Part shown: piece after piece, positions 16,622-23,867 of the stretch
Layout: each line of letters starts with the position of its first letter
How positions within the stretch are numbered: position 1 is the stretch's first letter
Source of the DNA: Acidobacteriota bacterium
Lineage (GTDB): Bacteria; Acidobacteriota; Thermoanaerobaculia; UBA5066
Reading direction: 5' to 3'
Assembly: GCA_029781975.1 (NCBI GenBank)
Contig: JAKOVQ010000053.1
Span: forward strand, 248,001-312,000
Length of the DNA: 64,000 nucleotides
Made by a program: the position numbers and the translations under genes
Notes under the pieces: model-generated
Databases searched by the model: none
What the model saw: the letters and a program-made list of their open reading frames with translations, nothing else
Told to the model about the DNA's origin: nothing

Positions 16622-16697
16622 CTGATGACCCTCGGTCGGGGAGCCCGGGGCCCCGTCCGCCGCGCTCCCCGGGGCGGCGGGCGGAAGGGGAAGAGGG

Positions 16698-16725
16698 GCC
16701 GGGCGACGGACCCCCGCCGCCCGGC
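16698..16725 (-). promoter_or_regulatory. Intercistronic hairpin after nosZ
   Basis: An 8-bp perfect inverted repeat (gccgggcg at 16698-16705, cgcccggc at 16718-16725) lies 13 bases beyond the nosZ stop and before the NosB-like gene. No T-run follows. It could be a partial terminator or an RNA-stabilising 3' hairpin that lets nosZ mRNA exceed that of the downstream assembly genes. This is inference from position and pairing only. Confidence 0.4.
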
Positions 16726-16738
16726 GCGAGGAGAGACG

Positions 16739-18607
16739 TCAGGCCCTGGGCTTGACGATCAGGTACCCCTGCATCTCCTGGTGCAGGGCCGAGCAGAAGT
16801 TGGTGCAGTAGTAGGGGTAGACCCCGGGCTTGTCGGCCTTGAAGGTGACGACCTTGGTCTCGCCCGGGTCGCAGACGATGTTGATGTTGTAGTCGAGGAG
16901 GCCCCAGCCGTGGAGCTCGTCGGTCGTCTGCTCGATGTTCGTGATGGCGACCTTGACCGTGTCTCCCTGCTGGACCTCGATCGCCTGCGGCGTGATCGTC
17001 GAGCGGACGAGGACGACCTTGGCGAGGACCTCGTTCCCGTTCCGGGTGACGCCCGCGTCCTTCACGTCCCAGATCGCGAGGGGGTTCTTGTTGTCCTCCT
17101 TGGCGTAGACCTCGATGGGGTGGAGCTTGTCCGCCTTGATCATCTGGGCGTAATGGGGCTCGGGCTCGGTGAACGCGTCGAAGAGGAGCTTCATCTTCTC
17201 CTCGGAGATGTCGATCAGCTGCGACGACTCCGGTTGCGACGGGCCGACGGAGAGGTGCCGGCCGTGCGAGAGCTTGTTGAGGCTGATGAGGTACTTCCCG
17301 TCGGGGCTCACGGTGTCGCCCTCGGCCGCGCAGAGGTGGCCGACCGAGTACGAGACCGGGATCTTGTCGACGACCTCCCAGGTCCCGAGCTTCCACTTGG
17401 CGATCGCCGAGTCGACGAACAGCGACGTGTACGCCCAGCCGTCCGGGCCGAACTGCGTGTGGAGCGGCCCGAGTCCCACCGGGACCTCGGCGTCCTTGAT
17501 CGACTCGTACTTCAGGACGGGGATCCCTTCCTCGTCCCCCGCGAAGTCCTTGTTCCGGATGGCGGTCTGGATCTTCTCGAAGTTGAAGGCGGTCGTGACC
17601 CCCTGGAGCTTGCCGGACCCGATGACGTACTTGCCGTCGGGCGAGACGTCGACGCCGTGGGGCGACTTCCCGCACGGCATGAGCCAGATGATCCCGGGGA
17701 CCTTCTTCGGGTCGAGGACCTTGATCCCGCCGATCGTGTCGGCCTTCCCCTCGGCGACCGCCTTCTCCGCGGCCTTCCAGTCGACGGCGGCGATGTAGTC
17801 GCGGTCGCGCTGCGAGGCGGTCACCTCGAGCTTGCCGGTGGCGCGCTCCGAGTTGTAGCAGGTCCAGAACATCCACCCGTCGGAGGCGAGCTTCCCGGAG
17901 TCGCCGAGGTCCCAGTCGAACGGAGGCGTCAGGATCTGCCAGGCCGGAGACATCTCGCCGGACTTCGGGTCGATCCTGATCGCGCAGAGGACCCCCCGGT
18001 AGGCCTCTGCGTACTTGTCGATCGGCGCGTAGCTCCCCTTCGGGATCGGGATCGAGAAGCGGGACGCCATGAGGGCGTACTCGGTGTTCGGCGTGACGAA
18101 CGAGGAGCCGTGGTTCCCGGAGACGTTCGGGATCGGGCCGAGGATCTGCTTCGTCTTGAAGTCGCGGAGGTCGATCCGCGCGATCCGCCCGTTCATGTCG
18201 TTGATGAAGAGCCACCGGCCGTCGTAGTCGCCGGCCGTCTCGGAGAGGGCGGGGTGGTGCGCGTCCCCCCACGTCAGGTTCCCGAGCATCGCCTTCGACT
18301 CGTCGTCGAAGCCGTAGCCGGTGGCGGGGTAGGGCGTGTAGACGGGGATCGTGGAGAGGTGCCGCATCGACGGGACGCCGTAGACGTAGACCTGCCCGGA
18401 GTGCCCGCCCGACGAGAAGAGGTAGTACTCGTCGAGGTCTCCGGGGGCCACGTAGGTCTTCTGGGCGGCGACGGCGATGTCGGACGCGGCCGCGGGGGCC
18501 TTCCTCCCCTTCGGCGCGGACGGGGCGCAGCGCCCCGCGAGGACGCCGGCGACGACGACCGCCGCCAGGACGCCCCAGGTCAGGATCCCTCTGTTCTTCT
18601 GGCTCAT
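16739..18607 (-). CDS. nosZ: Nitrous oxide reductase NosZ, clade II type
   Basis: This 622-residue periplasmic enzyme reduces N2O to N2. The C-terminal cupredoxin domain has the CuA motif C601-x3-C605-x3-H609-x2-M612 (CTNFCSALHQEM). The propeller domain shows the CuZ histidine segments WGDAHHPALSE, VSGNHGSSFVTP, KSPHGVDVSPD, GPLHTQFG, YSVGHLCAAEGD, KLSHGRHL and EPHYAQMIKAD. The N-terminus is a short hydrophobic Sec-type signal without a twin arginine, and no nosR is seen nearby; both fit the clade II (atypical) lineage. The ATG at 18607 follows a GAGGAGA ribosome site; the longer frame upstream is the multihaem gene's shadow. It is the fifth gene of the operon. Confidence 0.96.
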   Translation of the reverse strand: MSQKNRGILTWGVLAAVVVAGVLAGRCAPSAPKGRKAPAAASDIAVAAQKTYVAPGDLDEYYLFSSGGHSGQVYVYGVPSMRHLSTIPVYTPYPATGYGFDDESKAMLGNLTWGDAHHPALSETAGDYDGRWLFINDMNGRIARIDLRDFKTKQILGPIPNVSGNHGSSFVTPNTEYALMASRFSIPIPKGSYAPIDKYAEAYRGVLCAIRIDPKSGEMSPAWQILTPPFDWDLGDSGKLASDGWMFWTCYNSERATGKLEVTASQRDRDYIAAVDWKAAEKAVAEGKADTIGGIKVLDPKKVPGIIWLMPCGKSPHGVDVSPDGKYVIGSGKLQGVTTAFNFEKIQTAIRNKDFAGDEEGIPVLKYESIKDAEVPVGLGPLHTQFGPDGWAYTSLFVDSAIAKWKLGTWEVVDKIPVSYSVGHLCAAEGDTVSPDGKYLISLNKLSHGRHLSVGPSQPESSQLIDISEEKMKLLFDAFTEPEPHYAQMIKADKLHPIEVYAKEDNKNPLAIWDVKDAGVTRNGNEVLAKVVLVRSTITPQAIEVQQGDTVKVAITNIEQTTDELHGWGLLDYNINIVCDPGETKVVTFKADKPGVYPYYCTNFCSALHQEMQGYLIVKPRA

Positions 18608-18666
18608 CGGGTCTCCTCCTCGTTCCCGTTGGGAGGCCGCCGGGCGGTCCCGGCGGCTCGAATGGA

Positions 18667-19911
18667 TCAGGGCCTGGGGGGCGCGCCGGGCACCGCGGTG
18701 CCGGGAGCGCCGGCGGCCTGCCGCTGGTGCTCGGCGAACGCCTCCCGGAGCTTCTGGATGGCGACGTCCTTCTCCGCGTCGGTCAGGACGATCTGGCGGG
18801 AGAGGACGACCGACATCGTCCCGGTCGGGTTCTTCAGGAAGTCGTCGACGGTCTTCCCGAACCGCTTCTGGGTGTCCTCGACCGCGGTCGAGAGGTCGGG
18901 CCCGATCTGGGCCGCGCTCTTGACGCCGAGCGAGGAGATGGAGTGGCAGACGAAGCAGCCGGTCTTGACGAACCAGGCGCCGGGGCCCGTCTTCATCCGC
19001 TGCTCCTCGGCGACCTCCTCGGGAGTCTGGGGGTCGGTCCGGGCCACGCCCGGGCGGTAGTCCACAGCGGTCGGCGCGCGCCTCCAGGAGAGGACGAGGG
19101 TGGCGAGCGCCTGCGCGTCCTGCGTGCCGAAGCTGAAGTTGGGCATGACGGTGTCGGGGACGAGGGACCTCGGGTCCTTCAGGTGCGCGACGTGCCAGGC
19201 GAAAGCCGTCCGCTGCCCCGAGAGGCGGCTCATGTCGTATTGCTCCGGCGCCTTGTCGCCGACCCAGGTCAGGTCGGGGCCGATCGTCCCGCCCCTCCCG
19301 TTGATCACGTGGCAGGCGCGGCACCCCTTGGCGTTGACGAGGGCCTTCCCCCGGTTGATCAGGTCGGCGCCCTTCGTCTCCCGGTCGTAGCGGTGGCAGA
19401 CGTTGCAGTTCATCTGCATCAGCGCGGCCTTGTCGTCCGTCGCCAGCGAATAGGCCTCGCCGAGGGCCTTGCCCAGGACGGGGTCCTCCCAGTGCTCGAC
19501 GGGCCCGTGGGCCGGGTCGGCGTCGACCGCCCATCCCTGCCCGCCGTGGCACGCGGTGCAGCCGAACTTCTCGATCGGGTGCGCCTTCAGCGGCGCCGCC
19601 GGGTGGGTCCGATAGGGCTCGTCGGCGGTCTCGAACCCCTTCCAGGCGACCCCCTGGTGGCACGTGATGCACCGGTCCGCGCGGCCGAGCTGCGGGACCC
19701 AGATCTGGACCGTCCCGGACGGAATCTGCGCCGCCTTCTCGGCGCCCAGCTTCTCCGCGACCATCTGGCGGAAGGTGGCCTGGTAGTAGCGCCAGTCCTT
19801 GCGGTGGTCCGTCACCGCGAAGACGACCGTGGAGACGACCAGGAGGGCGCCGATGACGGCGAGGACCGGCCGGTCCCTGCGCGGGTAGGGGGAGTCGGTG
19901 CGCTGCTCCAT
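18667..19911 (-). CDS. Five-haem c-type cytochrome of the nos operon
   Basis: This 414-residue protein has one N-terminal membrane helix (PVLAVIGALLVVSTVVFAV) and five CxxCH haem sites: CITCH, CTACH, CNVCH, CRACH and CFVCH. Methionine-containing segments (VPDTVMPNFSF, GTMSVV) may supply distal ligands for the later cytochrome-c-like domains. It follows cytochrome b after two bases and precedes nosZ. It is the likely electron carrier from the Rieske/cytochrome b module to the CuA site of NosZ, taking the place of cytochrome c1. That role is inference from gene order. The haem motifs are direct observation. Confidence 0.88.
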   Translation of the reverse strand: MEQRTDSPYPRRDRPVLAVIGALLVVSTVVFAVTDHRKDWRYYQATFRQMVAEKLGAEKAAQIPSGTVQIWVPQLGRADRCITCHQGVAWKGFETADEPYRTHPAAPLKAHPIEKFGCTACHGGQGWAVDADPAHGPVEHWEDPVLGKALGEAYSLATDDKAALMQMNCNVCHRYDRETKGADLINRGKALVNAKGCRACHVINGRGGTIGPDLTWVGDKAPEQYDMSRLSGQRTAFAWHVAHLKDPRSLVPDTVMPNFSFGTQDAQALATLVLSWRRAPTAVDYRPGVARTDPQTPEEVAEEQRMKTGPGAWFVKTGCFVCHSISSLGVKSAAQIGPDLSTAVEDTQKRFGKTVDDFLKNPTGTMSVVLSRQIVLTDAEKDVAIQKLREAFAEHQRQAAGAPGTAVPGAPPRP

Positions 19912-19913
19912 CT

Positions 19914-21269
19914 TCAGATCCTCGTGGGGAGCTCGGGCCACGGCTGCCACGGCCAGTAGAAGTGCCAGTAGGGGCCGCGCATGAAGGTGCCGACGACGGT
20001 GAAGGCGAGGACGACGAGGACGACCGCCAGGAAGACGAGGTTCTGCCGGCGGCGGTCCCTCGCGAACCAGACGCCCGCGGCCTCGCGCGAGCTCCTGTCG
20101 AGCCAGGGCCAGGCGGTCAGGAGGGCGAGGAGGGCCCCGGGGAGGAGGACGCCGCCCAGGAAGGCGCCGTTGATCGTGAACGAGCCGATCCGGATCGTGG
20201 TGTCGGTGACGATCTCCTGCAGCCAGAGGAAGTACCAGGGGGCCTTCGCGGGGTTCGGGGTGACGAGGGCGTTGGCCGGCTCCTCGAGCGGCGACGGGAC
20301 GAAGCAGGCGAGGATGCTGACGACGGCGAAGGTCCCCAGCGTGACGATGGCCGCCCGCCGGACGAGGTCGTTCACGGCGTTCACGGTCAGGTCCCGGGCC
20401 TGGAGCGAGGTCGCCTTGATGGCCGGCGCCGTCCCCCGCGCGACGCCGAGGAGGCTGTAGGTCTTCGTCCGGCCGGCGGGCGTCTCGACCTTCCCGGTCT
20501 CGAGGACCCAGCGGTCCGCCTTCGCGAGCCCGCCGTCCTTGCGGACGCGCCACATGTGGTACGCGAAGAGGGCCCCGACGGCGCCCGGCAGGAAGATGAC
20601 GTGCAGGACGTAGAAGCGGATCAGCGTGGCCTGGTCGATCGTCCGGCCGCCGATCAGGAGCTCCCGCATCTCGGGCCCGACGAACGGGACCGAGCTGGCG
20701 ATGTTGGTCCCGACCGTCACCGCCCAGTAGGCGAGCTGGTCCCACGGGAGGAGGTACCCGGTGAACGAGAGGAAGAGGGTCAGGACGATGAGGCCGACGC
20801 CGATGACCCAGTTCCACTCGCGCCTCTGGCCGCGCCCGGTGCCGTTCTTGTAGGCGCCGGTCAGGAAGACGCGGACGAGGTGGAGGAAGACAACGGCCAC
20901 CATCAGGTGCGCCGCGATCCGGTGGACCGCCCGGATCCAGGAGCCGAAGGTGACGACGTACTCGATGTCCTTCACCGACCCGTACGCGCGCTCCACCGAG
21001 GGGACGTAGAGGAGGAGGAGCGGCAGCCCCGAGAGGACGAGGAGGAAGAAGAGGGCCGCGGAGGCGGTGCCGAGCCAGAAGGAGTAGGTCCAGTCGAGGG
21101 AGGGCTTGTAGGTCTTGGCGGGGAACCAGTGGAGGAGGAAGTTCGAGACGACGGCGTCTCCCGCCTCGCGGTCCGAGCGGGGGCGGAAGCTCCAGAGGGG
21201 TCTGGGGTGGACGCCCGGGGCGCTGGGGCTCCCCCCGGGGACGGGGCGGGTCTCGGGCTCTGCGCTCAC
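19914..21269 (-). CDS. Cytochrome b of a bc-type quinol oxidoreductase
   Basis: This 451-residue membrane protein is the diheme cytochrome b of a bc1/b6f-like complex. The paired haem histidines are in RAVHRIAAHLMVAVVFLHL (helix B) and the YVLHVIFLPGAVGALFAYHM segment (helix D). The quinol-site loop after helix E is altered to NPAKAPWYFLWLQE, close to the PEWY motif. A cytoplasmic-side insert around residues 250-290 precedes the C-terminal helices, so b6 and subunit IV parts are fused. It follows the Rieske gene by 16 bases. Together with the five-haem cytochrome it would pass quinol electrons to NosZ, replacing the NosR route of clade I systems. Confidence 0.9.
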   Translation of the reverse strand: MSAEPETRPVPGGSPSAPGVHPRPLWSFRPRSDREAGDAVVSNFLLHWFPAKTYKPSLDWTYSFWLGTASAALFFLLVLSGLPLLLLYVPSVERAYGSVKDIEYVVTFGSWIRAVHRIAAHLMVAVVFLHLVRVFLTGAYKNGTGRGQRREWNWVIGVGLIVLTLFLSFTGYLLPWDQLAYWAVTVGTNIASSVPFVGPEMRELLIGGRTIDQATLIRFYVLHVIFLPGAVGALFAYHMWRVRKDGGLAKADRWVLETGKVETPAGRTKTYSLLGVARGTAPAIKATSLQARDLTVNAVNDLVRRAAIVTLGTFAVVSILACFVPSPLEEPANALVTPNPAKAPWYFLWLQEIVTDTTIRIGSFTINGAFLGGVLLPGALLALLTAWPWLDRSSREAAGVWFARDRRRQNLVFLAVVLVVLAFTVVGTFMRGPYWHFYWPWQPWPELPTRI

Positions 21270-21285
21270 GCCTTCGCTCCCGTCC

Positions 21286-21837
21286 TCACGCCAGCGTCAG
21301 GCGGAAGTCGTGGCCGACCTCGTGGGCGAGGTCGACGACGAGCTGGCCGTCGTCGGCGGCGAGGGAGAGCTCGTACCAGGCCAGCGGCTTGGGGGCGGGC
21401 CCCGACTCGTTCGCCCCATCGCCCTTGTACTTCGACCCGTGGCAGGGGCAGAGGAAGCGGTGCGTGATCCGGAGGGGCTTGCCCGCGACCTCCTTCTCCT
21501 CGGTCCGCGACAGCGCCTCCGCGCGGACGGTGCACCCGAGGTGGGTGCAGACGGCCGAGATCGCGTGGAACGTCCTGCCGTCGCGGAAGACGAAGAGCCG
21601 CTGGTCCGGCAGGAACTTCAAGCCGTCGGGGAAGTCGCCCGGGAGGCCGAGCTTCACCGTCGTCGGCGCGTCGTACGAGACGTTCGGCACCAGCGACCGG
21701 AGGGAGGCGCCGGCCTGGCCCACCAGGGCCACGACGCCGGCGCCGATGCCGACCTTCATCAGGAAGTCGCGGCGGTTGTCCGTCTCTGCGGGCTCCGGCG
21801 CGGGGGGCGCGCCGGCGGGGGCCGGGTTCGTCGTCAT
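21286..21837 (-). CDS. Rieske iron-sulfur protein
   Basis: This 183-residue protein has an N-terminal anchor (NRRDFLMKVGIGAGVVALVG, with paired arginines suggesting Tat export) and a C-terminal Rieske domain. The cluster ligands are CTHLGC (about residue 96) and CPCHGSKYKGDG (about residue 132). The start ATG at 21837 overlaps the stop of the flavoprotein by four bases. It belongs to the quinol:cytochrome oxidoreductase encoded by the next two genes. The much longer open frame extending to 23811 is antisense-like read-through in another frame of the flavoprotein and is not coding. Confidence 0.93.
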   Translation of the reverse strand: MTTNPAPAGAPPAPEPAETDNRRDFLMKVGIGAGVVALVGQAGASLRSLVPNVSYDAPTTVKLGLPGDFPDGLKFLPDQRLFVFRDGRTFHAISAVCTHLGCTVRAEALSRTEEKEVAGKPLRITHRFLCPCHGSKYKGDGANESGPAPKPLAWYELSLAADDGQLVVDLAHEVGHDFRLTLA

Positions 21838-23789
21838 CGGGACACCTCGCTCGGAGCGCGGCTGACGAGCCGTTCCGTGATCGTGAAGCGCTCCATGGTC
21901 ATGGCGTCGGTCGGGCAGCGGACGGCGCAGAGCCCGCACCGGATGCACCGCTCGTCGTCCTTCACCATCGCGGAGAGGGGGAGTCCGCCCGCCTCGGCCC
22001 GCTCGACGAGGAGCCGGCGCTCCTCCTCGGGGAGGTCGACCTCCTCGAAGGGGACGATCGCCAGGCAGTACTCGGGACAGACGTCGACGCACCGGCTGCA
22101 GAGGACGCACCTCTCGGGGTCGTAGATGGTCTGGACGTGGCAGACGAGGCAGCGGGCGGCCTGGAGGCGGGCCTGGGCCTCGTCGTAGCCGTTCTCGACC
22201 TCGGCGATCCCGGTCCGCCTCCCGACGTCGATCGTCGGCGGGGCGGTCCGGTCCTCGAGCTCGAAGCCCGCGATCATCCGGTAGTGGGAGGTCGGGAGCT
22301 TCTCGATCTCGAGGACGGTCTCGAGGACGACGCCCGGCGCGCCGCCCGCGACGCGGAGAAGGTGCTCGTGGATCGACCGGGCGGCCTTCTTGCCGTTCGC
22401 GACCGCCTCGATCAGGTTCCGCGGCCCGAAGGCGACGTCGCCGCCGGCGTAGATGCCCGGCGCCGACGTCGCGAGGGTGGCGGGATCGACGCGGATCGTC
22501 CCTCCGCCGGTCAGGGCGACCCCGTCCTCCGGCCTGAGAAACGAGAGGTCGGGCTTCTGCCCGATCGCCAGGACGCAGCCGTCGGCCTCGAGGGTGAGGG
22601 TCTCGGCGTCGTCGTAGGCGGGGGAGAAGCGGCCGTTCTCGTCGAAGACGGAGAGGACCCGCCGGAGCTCGATCCCCGAGAGGCGCGAGGAGCCGACGAA
22701 CCGCTTGGGCCCCCACCGCGTCAGGAACGAGATCCCCTCCCGGCGCGCCTCCTCGAACTCCTCGTGCCCCTGGGTCGTCCGGAGGACCGGCATCTCGTCG
22801 AAGCTCTCGAGGGAGACGACGGTCACCTCGGCCGCGCCTCCGCGGAGGGCCGCCCGGGCCGAGTCGAACGCTTCCTTCACCCGGGCGTCGGCGGCGCCGG
22901 CCTCGCGCTGGAGGACGTCGAGCTCCTCCTCCTTGAAGACGCGCAGCGCCGTCCGCGCCGCGTCGAACGCGACGAAGCCGCCGCCGATGACGACGACCCG
23001 CCGGCCGAGGTCCATCCGGTAGCCCCGGTTGACGTTGAGGAGGAAGTCGACGGCCTTGACGACGCCGTCGAGCTCGACTCCGGGGACGGCCAGGTCCCGT
23101 CCCTGCGACACCCCCACCGACAGGAAGACGGCGTCGAACCCGCTCCTCCGGAGGTCGGCGAGGCCGAAGGACGGGGTGAGGGGAGTCCCGAGCCTCAGCG
23201 TGACGCCGAGCGCCAGGATCTTCTCGACCTCGGCCCGGATGAGGGTCCGGGGCAGGCGGTACTCGGGGATGCCGAAGCGCATCATCCCGCCCGGCTCGCC
23301 CGCCCCCTCGAAGACGGTGACCTCGTGCCCCAGGAGGGCGAGGTCGTGCGCGGCCGAAAGGCCCGCCGGCCCTGCTCCGACGACCGCCACGCGCCTGCCG
23401 CGGGGAGCCGGTGATTCCGGGACGACGGGGAGGTGCCCCGCGTACCGGTTCCCCTCCGAGACGAGCTCGGAGACGAGGCGGTCCTGCGTCTGCGGCCGGA
23501 TCGACTCGGCCCCGTACCGCTCGGTGACGAACCGCTTCAAGGCCCGGATGGAGACCGGCGCGTCGATGGAGCCCCGGCGGCAGGCGTCCTCGCACGGCGC
23601 CGCGCAGACCCGCCCGCAGACGGAGGCGAACGGGTTGGGAGCGCGGGCGACGAGGAAGGCCTCCTCGTCGCGCCGCTCGGCGATCAGCTGGACGTAGCGC
23701 CCGGCGTCGGTCGAGACCGGACAGCCCGCCTGGCACTTGACCTGGGCCTTCCAGTCGGGCAGCTCGGGGATCCTCGCGGCGATCGGCAT
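21834..23789 (-). CDS. GltD-like FAD/NAD(P) oxidoreductase with C-terminal ferredoxin domain
   Basis: This is a 651-residue soluble flavoprotein. Residues about 19-75 carry the cysteines of the GltD-type iron-sulfur domain (KCQAGCP, SVCGRVCAAPCEDACRRG). FAD binding is at VAVVGAGPAGLSAA (about 134) and NAD(P) binding at VVVIGGGFVAFDAA (about 265), with the closing IYAGGDVAFG block. The last ~110 residues hold CLVCH and two ferredoxin-type [4Fe-4S] sites (CVLCSRCVDVCPEYC and CIRCGLCAVRCPTDA). It is the first gene of the nos operon and is translationally coupled to the Rieske gene. It may feed NAD(P)H or ferredoxin electrons to the pathway or serve maturation. No direct partner can be proved from sequence. 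No membrane segment is seen. Confidence 0.85.
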   Translation of the reverse strand: MPIAARIPELPDWKAQVKCQAGCPVSTDAGRYVQLIAERRDEEAFLVARAPNPFASVCGRVCAAPCEDACRRGSIDAPVSIRALKRFVTERYGAESIRPQTQDRLVSELVSEGNRYAGHLPVVPESPAPRGRRVAVVGAGPAGLSAAHDLALLGHEVTVFEGAGEPGGMMRFGIPEYRLPRTLIRAEVEKILALGVTLRLGTPLTPSFGLADLRRSGFDAVFLSVGVSQGRDLAVPGVELDGVVKAVDFLLNVNRGYRMDLGRRVVVIGGGFVAFDAARTALRVFKEEELDVLQREAGAADARVKEAFDSARAALRGGAAEVTVVSLESFDEMPVLRTTQGHEEFEEARREGISFLTRWGPKRFVGSSRLSGIELRRVLSVFDENGRFSPAYDDAETLTLEADGCVLAIGQKPDLSFLRPEDGVALTGGGTIRVDPATLATSAPGIYAGGDVAFGPRNLIEAVANGKKAARSIHEHLLRVAGGAPGVVLETVLEIEKLPTSHYRMIAGFELEDRTAPPTIDVGRRTGIAEVENGYDEAQARLQAARCLVCHVQTIYDPERCVLCSRCVDVCPEYCLAIVPFEEVDLPEEERRLLVERAEAGGLPLSAMVKDDERCIRCGLCAVRCPTDAMTMERFTITERLVSRAPSEVSR

Positions 23790-23837
23790 CTCGCGGCTCC
23801 GTTGCCCGCAAGATGGACCGCCGGTGCCGGGGTGCCC

Positions 23838-23851
23838 ATGACCGGCGTCAT
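23838..23851. promoter_or_regulatory. Crp/Fnr-like operator upstream of the nos operon
   Basis: The sequence ATGAC-CGGC-GTCAT is a perfect 5+5 inverted repeat with a 4-base centre, the geometry of FNR/DNR boxes (TTGAT-N4-ATCAA). Its centre is about 55 bases upstream of the flavoprotein start at 23789. The identical 14-mer, in reverse complement, occurs at 26757. Assignment to the Crp/Fnr protein encoded at 10583 is inference. Confidence 0.6.
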
Positions 23852-23867
23852 GCCGCCCCCCGGTTCG

